Positions 35,188 to 43,995 of a DNA stretch of 64,000 bases are shown here, one piece after another. Where the stretch lies: contig JARLJH010000063.1 of NCBI GenBank assembly GCA_031291305.1, positions 81,388-145,387 of the forward strand. The letters run 5' to 3'. A program made the translations under genes and the position numbers. Source of the DNA: Rhodoferax sp. (GTDB lineage: Bacteria; Pseudomonadota; Gammaproteobacteria; Burkholderiales; Burkholderiaceae_C). The notes beneath the pieces are model-generated. The model was not told where the DNA came from. It was given only the letters and a program-made list of their open reading frames with translations, and did no database searches. The number at the start of each line of letters is the position of its first letter. Position 1 is the first letter of the stretch.

Positions 35188-36966
35188 TTAGAGCAGGACC
35201 CTACGGAAATCACCAAGGATCTGGCCGAGGTACACGTTGAAGCGTGCGGCAGCCGCGCCATCGATGACGCGGTGGTCCCAGGTCAAACTCAGCGGCAGCA
35301 TCAGGCGCGGCTGGAAGGCTTTGCCGTCCCAAATGGGCTCGATGGTGGAGCGGCACACGCCCAGAATGGCGACCTCGGGCGCGTTGATGATGGGCGTGAA
35401 GTAACGCCCACCAATGCCGCCCAGGCTGCTGATGGTGAAGCTGGCACCGGTCATTTCCGCCGGACTCAGTTTGCCGTCACGCGCCTTTTTGGCCAGCTCG
35501 CTCATTTCCTGGCTGATCTGGAAAATGCCTTTTTTGTCGGCATCCTTGATCACAGGCACCATCAGGCCGTTGGGTGTGTCGGCGGCAAAACCGATGTGGT
35601 AGTACTGTTTGTAGACCACCGCATCACCGTCCAACGAGCTGTTGAAGTCGGGGAACTTCTTCAGTGCGGCCACGCAGGCTTTGATCAGGAAGGCCAGCAT
35701 GGTCACTTTCACACCACTCTTCTCGTTCTCTTTGTTGGTGGAGACGCGGAAGGCTTCCAGGTCGGTGATGTCGGCGTCGTCATGGTTGGTGACGGCCGGA
35801 ATCATGATGGCGTTACGCAGCAGGTTGGCGCCGCTGATCTTCTTGATGCGGCTCATCTCCTTGCGCTCGATCGGGCCGAACTTGGCAAAGTCCACCTTCG
35901 GCCAGGGGATCAGGCCCAAACCTGCGCCGTCGTTGGCGGCAGCGGCGACAGGCTTGGCAGCTTGCTGCGCGGCAATGGCGGTGGTTTGCACCGCGCCGCT
36001 CATCACCGAGCGGGTGAAGGCTTGCACGTCGGCATCGGTAATACGGCCTTTGAGACCCGTGCCTTTGACCTCGACCAGCGGTACACCCAGCTCACGGGCG
36101 AACTTGCGCACCGAAGGCGAAGCATGCGGCAAACCCAATGGTGCGCTGGTGGGGTTGTGGGCAGGCATCGCCGCAGCGGCGGTAACCGGCACTTGAGTTG
36201 CTACAGAAGTAGCAGCTACTTGCCCAGGTGAAACAAGGGCTGGAGCCTGTTTTTGTTCAGATGTTTGGTCAGAAACAGAAGCTGGTGTTGGTGTCGGCGC
36301 GGTCGCCTGCCCAACGGACAAACCTGCTGCTGGCGCAGTGCCTTGCACAATGAGCAGCAAGTCGCCAATGTTGACCGTGTCACCCAACTTGACCTTGAGC
36401 TCCTGCACGACCCCGGCTGCGCTGGACGGGATTTCCATTGAGGCTTTGTCAGACTCGACGGTGATCAGGCTTTGCTCCAGCTTGATACTGTCGCCGACCT
36501 TGACCATGACCTCGATCACGGTCACGTCCTTGAAGTCGCCAATATCGGGCACGCGTACTTCCACCGTGCCACTCGCTACAGAAGGAGTAGCTGCTTGCAC
36601 AGGTTCCTCCTGGGCTACAGGCTGATTGGATGCAGAAACTGGTGCAGCAGCCTCGCTCGCTACAGAGGTAATAGCTGCTTGCGCTTGATTGACGGGGGCT
36701 ACAGCCTGATTTGATGTTGATGCCTCGTCCGCCACTTCCAGCAGCAATACCAGCGAACCTTGCTTAACCTTGTCGCCCAGGGCGACTTTGAGTTCTTTGA
36801 CCACACCGGCGTGGCTGGAGGGAATTTCCATTGAGGCTTTGTCGGACTCAACCGTCAGCAGGGACTGTTCTGCACGCACCGTGTCGCCGGCCTTGACCAG
36901 CAGCTCGATCACCGACACTTCGTCGAAGTCGCCAATGTCGGGCACTTTGATTTCAATAGTTGCCAT
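35188..36966 (-). CDS. aceF: Pyruvate dehydrogenase E2, dihydrolipoyl acetyltransferase
   Basis: E2 core of the pyruvate dehydrogenase complex, 592 residues. Two lipoyl domains (1-80 with Lys43, 134-210 with Lys174; both have ESDKASMEIPS) are followed by a subunit-binding domain (about 280-318, HASPSVRKFARELGV, GRITDADVQAF) and the acetyltransferase domain ending in WDHRVIDGAAAARF (His565, Asp569). Three linkers (about 82-132, 212-278) are Ala/Pro/Gln-rich and carry related peptides: NQAVAPVNQAQAAIT, NQPVAQEEPVQAAT and QAPALVSPGQVAAT. Each is encoded by a copy of the genome's dispersed repeat. It starts 20 nt after the aceE stop. Confidence 0.97.
   Translation of the reverse strand: MATIEIKVPDIGDFDEVSVIELLVKAGDTVRAEQSLLTVESDKASMEIPSSHAGVVKELKVALGDKVKQGSLVLLLEVADEASTSNQAVAPVNQAQAAITSVASEAAAPVSASNQPVAQEEPVQAATPSVASGTVEVRVPDIGDFKDVTVIEVMVKVGDSIKLEQSLITVESDKASMEIPSSAAGVVQELKVKLGDTVNIGDLLLIVQGTAPAAGLSVGQATAPTPTPASVSDQTSEQKQAPALVSPGQVAATSVATQVPVTAAAAMPAHNPTSAPLGLPHASPSVRKFARELGVPLVEVKGTGLKGRITDADVQAFTRSVMSGAVQTTAIAAQQAAKPVAAAANDGAGLGLIPWPKVDFAKFGPIERKEMSRIKKISGANLLRNAIMIPAVTNHDDADITDLEAFRVSTNKENEKSGVKVTMLAFLIKACVAALKKFPDFNSSLDGDAVVYKQYYHIGFAADTPNGLMVPVIKDADKKGIFQISQEMSELAKKARDGKLSPAEMTGASFTISSLGGIGGRYFTPIINAPEVAILGVCRSTIEPIWDGKAFQPRLMLPLSLTWDHRVIDGAAAARFNVYLGQILGDFRRVLL
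36209..36255 (+). repeat. Dispersed repeat copy in the third aceF linker
   Basis: The plus strand contains GCAGCTACTTGCCCAGG, then ACAAGGGCTGGAGCCTGTTTTTG, a variant of the repeat consensus. On the coding strand it gives residues about 238-253 of AceF (QKQAPALVSPGQVAAT), just before the subunit-binding domain. Confidence 0.65.
36588..36627 (+). repeat. Dispersed repeat copy in the aceF linker before lipoyl domain 2
   Basis: TAGCTGCTTGCACAGG then CTGGGCTACAGGCTGATT. It is preceded by CTCGCTACAGA, which also precedes the copy at 36672, so the two copies share about 60 nt of similarity. It encodes AceF residues about 114-127 (NQPVAQEEPVQAAT). Confidence 0.75.
36672..36712 (+). repeat. Dispersed repeat copy in the aceF linker after lipoyl domain 1
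   Basis: TAGCTGCTTGCGCTTG then GGGGGCTACAGCCTGATT, the copy in this window closest to the TAGCTGCTTGCGC consensus. It encodes AceF residues about 86-100 (NQAVAPVNQAQAAIT). It lies about 84 nt from the copy at 36588 in the same orientation. Confidence 0.75.
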
Positions 36967-36986
36967 GTTGTGTCTCTTTTCTGGGC

Positions 36987-39689
36987 TCAGGCGTGAAGGG
37001 GGTTGACCTTGTCAATGTCGATGCCGTATTTGGCAATGGCCTCGGCCACACGTGCCACCGGCACGGTGCCGTCTTCGCTCAGCGCCTTGAGCGCCGCCAC
37101 CACGATGTAGTAGCGGTTGATCTCAAAGTGCTCGCGCAACTTGCTGCGGAAATCACTGCGGCCAAAGCCGTCGGTGCCCAGCACCTTGTAGGTGCGACCT
37201 GCCGGGATGAAGGCACGAATCTGCTCTGCGTAGGCCTTGATGTAGTCGGTGGAAGCGACCACTGGGCCACTGTGATCTTGCAATTGCTGCGTCACAAACG
37301 GCACCACCGGCGCGTCTGTGGGGTGCAGCAGGTTCACGCGCTCGGCCGCCTGGCCGTCGCGGGCCAGTTCGTTGAAGCTGGGGCAGCTCCAAACATCGGC
37401 GGTCACGCCCCAGTCCACCGCCAGCAGTTTTTGCGCCACCAGGCTTTCGCGCAGGATGGTGCCCGAGCCCAGCAGTTGCACGCGTGGTCCTGCGGCGCCT
37501 TCGGCACCAGGTTGACACATGTACATGCCTTTGATGATCTGCTCTTCGGTCCCTGCCATCAGGCCGGGCATGGCATAGTTCTCGTTGAGCAGGGTCAGGT
37601 AATAGAAGACGTTGTCCTGCTTTTCAACCATGCGCCTCAATCCGTGGTGCAGGATGATGCCGACTTCATGCGCGAAGGTCGGGTCATAGCTGACGCAGTT
37701 GGGAATCGTGCCAGCCAGGATGTGGCTGTGGCCGTCTTCGTGCTGCAGGCCTTCGCCGTTGAGCGTGGTCCGGCCAGACGTGCCGCCCAGCAAAAAGCCG
37801 CGCGCCTGCATGTCACCCGCCGCCCAAGCCAGATCGCCAATGCGCTGGAAACCGAACATCGAGTAGTACACGTAGAACGGCACCATGATGCGGTTGCTGG
37901 TGCTGTAGCTGGTGGCCGCAGCAATCCAGCTGGCCATGCCGCCGGCCTCGTTGATACCTTCCTGCAGGATCTGGCCCTTGACGTCTTCCTTGTAGTACAT
38001 GACCTGGTCTTTGTCCACCGGGGTGTATTGCTGGCCGGCCGGGTTGTAGATGCCAATCTGGCGGAACAGGCCTTCCATACCAAAGGTGCGTGCTTCGTCC
38101 ACCAGAATCGGCACCACGCGTGGGCCCAGAGCCTGGTCACGCAGCAGTTGCGTGATGAAGCGCACATAAGCCTGCGTGGTGGAAATCTCGCGACCCGGCG
38201 CCGTGGGCTCCATCACCGACTTGAAGGTCTCAATGGATGGCACGGTAAACGATTCGTTGGCCTTGGTGCGACGGTGTGGCAGGTAGCCACCCAGTTCCTG
38301 ACGGCGGGCGTGCAGGTAACGCATTTCGGGCGTGTCGTCGGCGGGCTTGTAAAACGGAATGTCCGGCAGTTGACTGTCCGGAATCGGAATGTTGAAGCGG
38401 TCCCGGAAGGTTTTGATGTCGTCGTCGGTGAGCTTCTTGGTCTGGTGAACGTTGTTCTTGCCCTCGCCCGCCTTGCCCATGCCAAAACCCTTGACGGTCT
38501 TGATCAGCAACACCGTGGGTTGGCCGGTGTGGTTGACAGCGGCGTGGTAGGCGGCATAGACCTTTTGCGGGTCATGGCCACCACGACGCAGGTTCCAGAT
38601 GTCGTCATCGCTCATCTTTTCGACCATCTTCGCGGTTTCGGGTGAGCGACCAAAGAAGTTTTTGCGGACAAAGGCACCGTCATTGGCCTTGAAGGCCTGG
38701 TAATCGCCGTCCAGCGTGTCCATCATGATCTTGCGCAGCGCGCCGTCTTTGTCGCGCGCCAGCAGAGGGTCCCAATTGCCGCCCCAGATCAGCTTGATCA
38801 CGTTCCAGCCCGAGCCACGGAACTCGCCTTCCAACTCTTGAATGATCTTGCCATTGCCGCGCACCGGGCCGTCCAGGCGCTGCAGGTTGCAGTTGACCAC
38901 GAAGATCAGGTTGTCGAGCTTCTCGCGCGCCGCCAGACCAATGGCGCCCAAGGATTCGACCTCGTCCATCTCGCCGTCGCCGCAGAACACCCAGACCTTG
39001 CGGTTGCTGGTGTCGGCTATGCCGCGGGCATGCAGGTATTTCAGAAAGCGGGCTTGGTAGATCGCCATCAGCGGCCCCAAGCCCATCGACACGGTGGGAA
39101 ACTGCCAGAACTCGGGCATCAGCTTGGGATGTGGGTAGCTTGACAAGCCCTTGCCACCGGTTTCCTGGCGGAAATGCAGCAACTGCTCTTCGGTCAGACG
39201 GCCTTCGAGGTAAGCGCGGGCATAAACGCCGGGTGCCACGTGGCCCTGGATGTAGATGCAGTCGCCGCCGTGGTTCTCGCTCTCGGCATGCCAGAAGTGG
39301 TTGAAGCCTGCGCCAAACATGTGCGCCAAAGAGGCAAACGAGCCAATGTGCCCACCCAAGTCCCCACCGTCTTCAGGGTGATGGCGGTTGGCTTTGACCA
39401 CCATAGCCATAGCGTTCCAGCGCATATAGGCGCGCAGGCGTTCTTCAATTTCAATGTTGCCGGGGCAGCGTTCTTCCTGCTCTGGCTCAATCGTGTTCAC
39501 ATACGCCGTGTTGGCTGAAAACGGCATGTCCAGGCTGTTTTGGCGGGCATGTTCCAGCAGCTGCTCCAGCAAGAAGTGGGCACGTTCAGGGCCCTCGCTC
39601 TCAATGACGGCGCTTAAAGCGTCCATCCATTCACGGGTTTCCTGGCTGTCCGCGTCGATGGCTGCGCGGTTGTCGGGTAATGCTGACAT
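36987..39689 (-). CDS. aceE: Pyruvate dehydrogenase E1 (homodimeric)
   Basis: Thiamine-diphosphate-dependent E1 decarboxylating pyruvate and acetylating the AceF lipoyl groups. At 900 residues it has the size of the homodimeric AceE type (E. coli 887), not the alpha2beta2 form. Recognisable blocks are HFWHAESENHGGDCIYIQGH, the ThDP/Mg motif VFCGDGEMDEVESLGAIGLA, NCNLQRLDGPVRGNGKI, the pyrimidine-domain VPFYVYYSMFGFQRIGD, and LNGEGLQHEDGHSHI. First gene of aceE-aceF-lpdA. AGGAG lies 9 nt upstream of ATG at 39689, and a good promoter is visible at 39753-39780. Confidence 0.97.
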   Translation of the reverse strand: MSALPDNRAAIDADSQETREWMDALSAVIESEGPERAHFLLEQLLEHARQNSLDMPFSANTAYVNTIEPEQEERCPGNIEIEERLRAYMRWNAMAMVVKANRHHPEDGGDLGGHIGSFASLAHMFGAGFNHFWHAESENHGGDCIYIQGHVAPGVYARAYLEGRLTEEQLLHFRQETGGKGLSSYPHPKLMPEFWQFPTVSMGLGPLMAIYQARFLKYLHARGIADTSNRKVWVFCGDGEMDEVESLGAIGLAAREKLDNLIFVVNCNLQRLDGPVRGNGKIIQELEGEFRGSGWNVIKLIWGGNWDPLLARDKDGALRKIMMDTLDGDYQAFKANDGAFVRKNFFGRSPETAKMVEKMSDDDIWNLRRGGHDPQKVYAAYHAAVNHTGQPTVLLIKTVKGFGMGKAGEGKNNVHQTKKLTDDDIKTFRDRFNIPIPDSQLPDIPFYKPADDTPEMRYLHARRQELGGYLPHRRTKANESFTVPSIETFKSVMEPTAPGREISTTQAYVRFITQLLRDQALGPRVVPILVDEARTFGMEGLFRQIGIYNPAGQQYTPVDKDQVMYYKEDVKGQILQEGINEAGGMASWIAAATSYSTSNRIMVPFYVYYSMFGFQRIGDLAWAAGDMQARGFLLGGTSGRTTLNGEGLQHEDGHSHILAGTIPNCVSYDPTFAHEVGIILHHGLRRMVEKQDNVFYYLTLLNENYAMPGLMAGTEEQIIKGMYMCQPGAEGAAGPRVQLLGSGTILRESLVAQKLLAVDWGVTADVWSCPSFNELARDGQAAERVNLLHPTDAPVVPFVTQQLQDHSGPVVASTDYIKAYAEQIRAFIPAGRTYKVLGTDGFGRSDFRSKLREHFEINRYYIVVAALKALSEDGTVPVARVAEAIAKYGIDIDKVNPLHA

Positions 39690-39752
39690 AGGTGTCTCCT
39701 GTGTGGTGGCCGGGGAATGTTAGTGGGTTTGGCCATTTTTGTCGCGAGGCGG

Positions 39753-39780
39753 ATTCTAAAAGCATTTTTAGATTTTTCAA
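39753..39780 (-). promoter_or_regulatory. Sigma-70-like promoter of the aceE operon
   Basis: On the minus strand TTGAAA (39780-39775), a 16-nt spacer and TAGAAT (39758-39753) match the -35 and -10 consensus at five and five of six positions. The start of transcription would fall near 39746, leaving a leader of about 57 nt before the aceE ATG with its AGGAG. Confidence 0.6.
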
Positions 39781-39790
39781 ATTGTGTTCT

Positions 39791-39822
39791 ATGGATTCAT
39801 ATTATGAAATATGTGAATCCAT
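39791..39822. promoter_or_regulatory. Candidate operator dyad between aceE and the sensor kinase gene
   Basis: ATGGATTCA (39791-39799) and TGAATCCAT (39814-39822) are perfect 9-bp inverted arms around an AT-rich 14-nt centre. It lies 10 nt upstream of the aceE -35 box and 31 nt upstream of the kinase ATG, where a regulator could control both genes. It does not resemble the E. coli PdhR box. The adjacent FixJ-like regulator is one candidate binder, a GntR or other regulator elsewhere is another. Confidence 0.5.
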
Positions 39823-39853
39823 TATCGACCTCAAACGCCATACACTTCCGTCC

Positions 39854-42409
39854 ATGCCTGCGCCCAATTCTTCATCGTCTGTGAGCCCTGTTCGGCTCCG
39901 CCCCACCAATCGCTTGCGCCGATGGTGGAAAGCACAAACCGCCCAGCGCCAGGATCGCTTGGCGATGCTGGCACCCTTGGCGGCTGTCGTGATTTTTCTG
40001 GTGACCATCCTCTTCGCCTTTGTTTATCTCCGACTCCAGGAAATCTCCCGCGAGCAGGAGGCCATTCACCGTGACGTGGAATACACGCAGCAGCGCTTGC
40101 GGATCCGCCTTTTGGAGCAACAAGAGCAGCTGATGCGTTTTGCCCGGGAAATGGCGGGGCGTGAAATCTCGATAGATGATTTTTTAAAACGCGCCGAAGC
40201 CTTTGCCAACCTGTTTCCCGAAATCCAAAGCCTGACCTGGATCGACGACAGCTACTCCGTCAAGGCCAGTTTCGACCCCAACGAGGTGGTGGTGCGATCC
40301 TCGCGAATCAGCAGCCTCGTTCGCCGTGACGCTGAAGATACCGCGAGTAGCTTCCGGCTCGCCCGCGATGTGCTGATGCCAATCTATTCCAGCCCACACC
40401 AACTGGACAACGGCTCCACCGAAGTCCAACTGCATTTGCCTCTCATCGACAAGACCCGATTCAAGGGTGACTTGCTGGTGAAATACTCTGTGGACGCCAT
40501 GTACCGCTATGGCGTTCCCAACGAAATCACGTCCAAGTACGCAGTCTCTTTGCTTGATGCTGATGCCAAGGTTCTGGCGGGTACGGCATTGACCGAAAAG
40601 TCTCTGACGCGTAACGTTTTTCCATGGGCTAACCCGATCAATGCTTACCAGTTACCCGTATCTCCCGTAGGCAATGGTCTGGATATCCGAGGGCAGGCGT
40701 ACCGCACATCGCTGGGCGTGATCGGTAGCGCCCTGTTCTGGCTGGTGATGGTGCTCAGCGCAATCACTGCGTGGCTGTTGGTCGCCAACTGGCGCCACAC
40801 GCGCAGGCGTATCCAGGCGCAAGACGCCTTGATACGCGAGACAGCCTTTCGCCGGGCGATGGAAAACTCCATGCTCACCGGCATGCGAGCGCTGGACATG
40901 CAAGGGCGCATTACCTATGTGAACAAGGCTTTTTGTCAAATGACCGGCTGGAAAGAAAGCGAACTGGTGGGCCAAACTGCGCCGTTTCCCTATTGGCCCG
41001 CCGAAGACTTCGACATGCTGACTAGCCGCTTGAAAGAAGAAATTTCGGGGCGAATTCAACCCAGTGGCGTGCAGTTTCGTGTGAAACGCAAGGATGGCGA
41101 TATTTTTGAGGCACGCCTCTACGTCTCGCCGTTGATCGATGCCTTTGGTGAGCAAGCGGGCTGGATGACGTCGATGACCGACATCACGGAGCCAACTCGC
41201 GTCCGTGAACAACTGGCTGCCTCGCATGAGCGCTTTACCGCCGTGCTCGAAGCCCTGGACGCCTCTATCTCGGTAGCACCGTTGGGCAACAACGAGCTGC
41301 TGTTTGCCAACAAGCTGTATCGGCTGTGGTTTGGCACCGAAGCGCAGGGCCACCTGCAACTGGTTGCCGAGGCGGGCGTTCCTTCGCTGACGCACAGTGA
41401 CGAAACGCAGGATGCCGTTGACGCTTTTGCCGGTTTGCCCACCAACCAGTTGTCTGAAAAAGAAGCCGAAAGCGCCGAAATCTATCTAGGCAGCTTGGGG
41501 CGATGGCTGGAGGTGCGCACACGCTATATGAGTTGGGTCGATGGCCGTCTGGCACAGATGGTGATTGCCACCGACATCACCGCGCGTCGCATGGCTGAAG
41601 AACAGGCCGAAGTGCAGGCCGAGCGCGCTCAGGCGTCCAGCCGCCTGATCACCATGGGCGAGATGGCTTCCAGCGTGGCACATGAACTCAATCAGCCGCT
41701 CACCGCCATCAACAACTATTGCAATGGCATGGTGTCGCGCATCAAGAGCAGCCAGATCACGCAGGACGAGTTGCTCGGGGCGCTGGAAAAAACCGGTCGC
41801 CAGGCGCATCGCGCGGGTCAGATCATCCAGCGCATCCGCTCTTTTGTGAAGCGTAGCGAGCCCAATCGCACCATTGCCAACGTCTCCACCATGGTGGCTG
41901 AGGCCGTGGAACTGGCCGAGATTGAGCTGCGTCGGCGCAACGTCAAGCTGACGCAGTATGTCGCCCCCAACCTGCCCCATGTGATGGTGGACCCGATCCT
42001 GATCGAGCAGGTCCTGCTCAACCTGCTCAAGAATGCGGCAGAGTCCATCGACACGGCTCAAAAGCCCACAGCGCTGCGGTTGGTGAAACTGCGGGTGGCA
42101 CCGGCGTTGGTTGACGACAAGCAAGTGATCGAGTTCAAAGTATCGGATTCGGGACAGGGCATTGCGCCCGAGGTTATGGCACGGCTGTACGAGGCTTTTT
42201 ACTCCACCAAGTCCGAAGGCATGGGCATTGGTCTGTCCTTGTGCCGCTCCATCGTGGAGTCCCATCTGGGCAGAATGAAAGCCGAGAACCTCTACAATGG
42301 CGAGGTAGTCATTGGCTGCTGCTTCACCTTCTGGATTCCCCATCCAGACCCATTGGCGGCATCCGCTTCGCTGCAATCGGAACAACCAGGATTTCAGGTA
42401 TCGCCATGA
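39854..42409 (+). CDS. PAS-domain membrane sensor histidine kinase (FixL-like)
   Basis: An 851-residue kinase. TM1 (about 38-60) and TM2 (about 287-311) enclose a 225-residue periplasmic sensor domain. Two PAS domains follow (about 332-445 and 459-577, the latter with ATDITARR). The dimerisation domain has phospho-accepting His610 in AHELNQPLTAINNYCNG, a FixL/DctB-type H box, and the ATPase boxes LNLLKNAAESID, VSDSGQGI and GMGIGLSLCRSIVESH are present. ATG at 39854 is chosen; the ATG at 39791 coincides with the operator-like dyad, and the region before 39854 looks non-coding. Its last 4 nt overlap the response regulator gene. The divergent position relative to aceE suggests sensing related to pyruvate or another carboxylate. 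Confidence 0.9.
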   Translation: MPAPNSSSSVSPVRLRPTNRLRRWWKAQTAQRQDRLAMLAPLAAVVIFLVTILFAFVYLRLQEISREQEAIHRDVEYTQQRLRIRLLEQQEQLMRFAREMAGREISIDDFLKRAEAFANLFPEIQSLTWIDDSYSVKASFDPNEVVVRSSRISSLVRRDAEDTASSFRLARDVLMPIYSSPHQLDNGSTEVQLHLPLIDKTRFKGDLLVKYSVDAMYRYGVPNEITSKYAVSLLDADAKVLAGTALTEKSLTRNVFPWANPINAYQLPVSPVGNGLDIRGQAYRTSLGVIGSALFWLVMVLSAITAWLLVANWRHTRRRIQAQDALIRETAFRRAMENSMLTGMRALDMQGRITYVNKAFCQMTGWKESELVGQTAPFPYWPAEDFDMLTSRLKEEISGRIQPSGVQFRVKRKDGDIFEARLYVSPLIDAFGEQAGWMTSMTDITEPTRVREQLAASHERFTAVLEALDASISVAPLGNNELLFANKLYRLWFGTEAQGHLQLVAEAGVPSLTHSDETQDAVDAFAGLPTNQLSEKEAESAEIYLGSLGRWLEVRTRYMSWVDGRLAQMVIATDITARRMAEEQAEVQAERAQASSRLITMGEMASSVAHELNQPLTAINNYCNGMVSRIKSSQITQDELLGALEKTGRQAHRAGQIIQRIRSFVKRSEPNRTIANVSTMVAEAVELAEIELRRRNVKLTQYVAPNLPHVMVDPILIEQVLLNLLKNAAESIDTAQKPTALRLVKLRVAPALVDDKQVIEFKVSDSGQGIAPEVMARLYEAFYSTKSEGMGIGLSLCRSIVESHLGRMKAENLYNGEVVIGCCFTFWIPHPDPLAASASLQSEQPGFQVSP

Positions 42410-43032
42410 GTCTCATCCCCAAAAAAGGCACTGTTTATGTCATCGACGACGATGAGGCTGTGCGTGATTCGCTGCAATGGATGCTGGAAGGCAAAGATTA
42501 CCGGGTGCGCTGCTTTGACTCCGCCGAATCGTTCCTGAACCGCTACGACGCGCGCGAAGTGGCCTGCCTGATCGTTGATATCCGCATGCCGGGCATGACC
42601 GGGCTGGAACTGCAAAACCGCCTGCTTGATGCCCGCTCACCGCTTCCCTTGGCGTTCATCACCGGGCATGGCGACGTGCCTATGGCGGTGGACACCATGA
42701 AAAAGGGTGCCATGGACTTCATCCAGAAGCCTTTCAACGAAGAGCAACTGGTGCCGCTGGTGGAGCGCATGCTCGACCAGGCCAAGGAATCCTTCTCCGA
42801 ATACCAACACACCGCGGCGCGCGACGCCCTCATGGCGCGCCTGACCTTGCGCGAATCGCAGGTGCTTGAGCGCATCGTGGCGGGTCGCCTGAACAAGCAG
42901 ATTGCCGACGATCTGGGCATCAGCATCAAAACGGTGGAGGCGCACCGCGCCAACATCATGGAAAAGCTCAACGCCAACACCGTGGCCGATTTGCTGAAAG
43001 TGGCCCTCGGCCCCAATGCTGCCAAAGCCTGA
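42406..43032 (+). CDS. FixJ/NarL-type response regulator
   Basis: A 208-residue regulator. The receiver domain (1-125) has VYVIDDDEAV, phosphoacceptor Asp58 in LIVDIRMPGM and QKPF; the C-terminal LuxR-type helix-turn-helix (about 142-205) has LTLRESQVLERIVAGRLNKQIADDLGISIKTVEAHR. The start ATG at 42406 overlaps the kinase stop (ATGA), so the two are a cognate pair. A longer frame from 42241 overlaps the kinase and reads through unrelated sequence. The target may be the divergent aceE operon, though the pair may also act elsewhere. It ends at a repeat-derived terminator. Confidence 0.92.
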   Translation: MSLIPKKGTVYVIDDDEAVRDSLQWMLEGKDYRVRCFDSAESFLNRYDAREVACLIVDIRMPGMTGLELQNRLLDARSPLPLAFITGHGDVPMAVDTMKKGAMDFIQKPFNEEQLVPLVERMLDQAKESFSEYQHTAARDALMARLTLRESQVLERIVAGRLNKQIADDLGISIKTVEAHRANIMEKLNANTVADLLKVALGPNAAKA

Positions 43033-43064
43033 TCAAACCCGCTTTCTCTTTGCTATTTTAAAGA

Positions 43065-43108
43065 TAGCTACATATGCCCGCACCATAAGGACTAGCGGGC
43101 TTTTTTAT
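43065..43108 (+). terminator. Repeat-derived Rho-independent terminator after the response regulator
   Basis: A dispersed-repeat copy starting TAGCTACATATG contains GCCCGC (43076-43081) and GCGGGC (43095-43100), followed immediately by TTTTTT. The repeat has therefore become a working terminator shape. folD begins 14 nt later. Confidence 0.7.
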
Positions 43109-43121
43109 TAATGGATCAAAA

Positions 43122-43991
43122 ATGAACACTTCTGCCCACAGCGCCCAGATCATTGACGGCGTCGCCTTGTCCAAAAAGCTGCGCATTGAGGTGACCGAGC
43201 GCGCATCGGCCCTCAAGGCGCGTGGCATCACGCCCGGCCTGGCGGTGATTCTGGTGGGCGAGAACCCGGCCAGCCAGGTCTATGTGCGCAACAAGGTCAA
43301 GGGTTGTGAAGACTGCGGCTTTCACTCGGTGCTGGAGAAATACGACGCCTCGTTATCGGAAGCCGAACTACTGGCGCGCATCGCCACCCTGAATGCCGAT
43401 CCGACAATTCACGGCATTCTGGTGCAGTTGCCAGTGCCCAAACACATCGACGCCAGCAAAGTGATCGAGGCAATTTCCCCGGCCAAGGACGTGGATGGCT
43501 TTCATGTCGCCAGCGCTGGCGCCTTGATGACCGGCATGCCGGGTTTCTGGCCCTGCACACCGTACGGCTGCATGAAAATGCTCGAATCGATTGGCTACGA
43601 CCTGCGCGGCAAGCACGCCGTCGTGATTGGCCGCAGCAACATCGTCGGTAAACCCATGGCATTGATGCTGCTGCAAAAGAGCGCCACCGTCACCATCTGC
43701 CACAGCGCTACCGCAGATTTGAAAGCCATGACACTGCAAGCTGATGTGATCGTGGCCGCCGTCGGCAAGCGCAATGTGCTCACCAAAGACATGGTCAAAC
43801 CTGGTGCCGTGGTGCTGGACGTGGGCATGAACCGCAACGATGAAGGCAAGCTGTGTGGCGATGTTGACTTTGAAGGCGTGCGCCAGGTCGCGGGCTACAT
43901 TACCCCGGTTCCGGGTGGGGTAGGCCCCATGACCATTACCATGTTGCTTGTCAACACCCTTGAAGCTGCCGAACGCGCTGCAAACCAATAA
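43122..43991 (+). CDS. folD: Methylenetetrahydrofolate dehydrogenase / methenyl cyclohydrolase
   Basis: A 289-residue bifunctional cytoplasmic enzyme converting 5,10-methylene-THF to 10-formyl-THF with NADP+. Diagnostic blocks are the substrate region [13 protein letters not shown] (catalytic Lys in YVxxK-type motif), [18 protein letters not shown], the nucleotide-binding [15 protein letters not shown] and the C-terminal [18 protein letters not shown]. Length is normal. It is preceded by a terminator, so it has its own promoter, and is followed by a tandem GGGACAGA-type repeat. Confidence 0.97.
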   Translation: MNTSAHSAQIIDGVALSKKLRIEVTERASALKARGITPGLAVILVGENPASQVYVRNKVKGCEDCGFHSVLEKYDASLSEAELLARIATLNADPTIHGILVQLPVPKHIDASKVIEAISPAKDVDGFHVASAGALMTGMPGFWPCTPYGCMKMLESIGYDLRGKHAVVIGRSNIVGKPMALMLLQKSATVTICHSATADLKAMTLQADVIVAAVGKRNVLTKDMVKPGAVVLDVGMNRNDEGKLCGDVDFEGVRQVAGYITPVPGGVGPMTITMLLVNTLEAAERAANQ

Positions 43992-43995
43992 CATG

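Noticed and set aside
39692-39853. N-terminal extension of the sensor kinase
   Set aside because: The frame is open, but it covers the aceE promoter and dyad, lacks a ribosome-binding site and does not look like protein-coding sequence.
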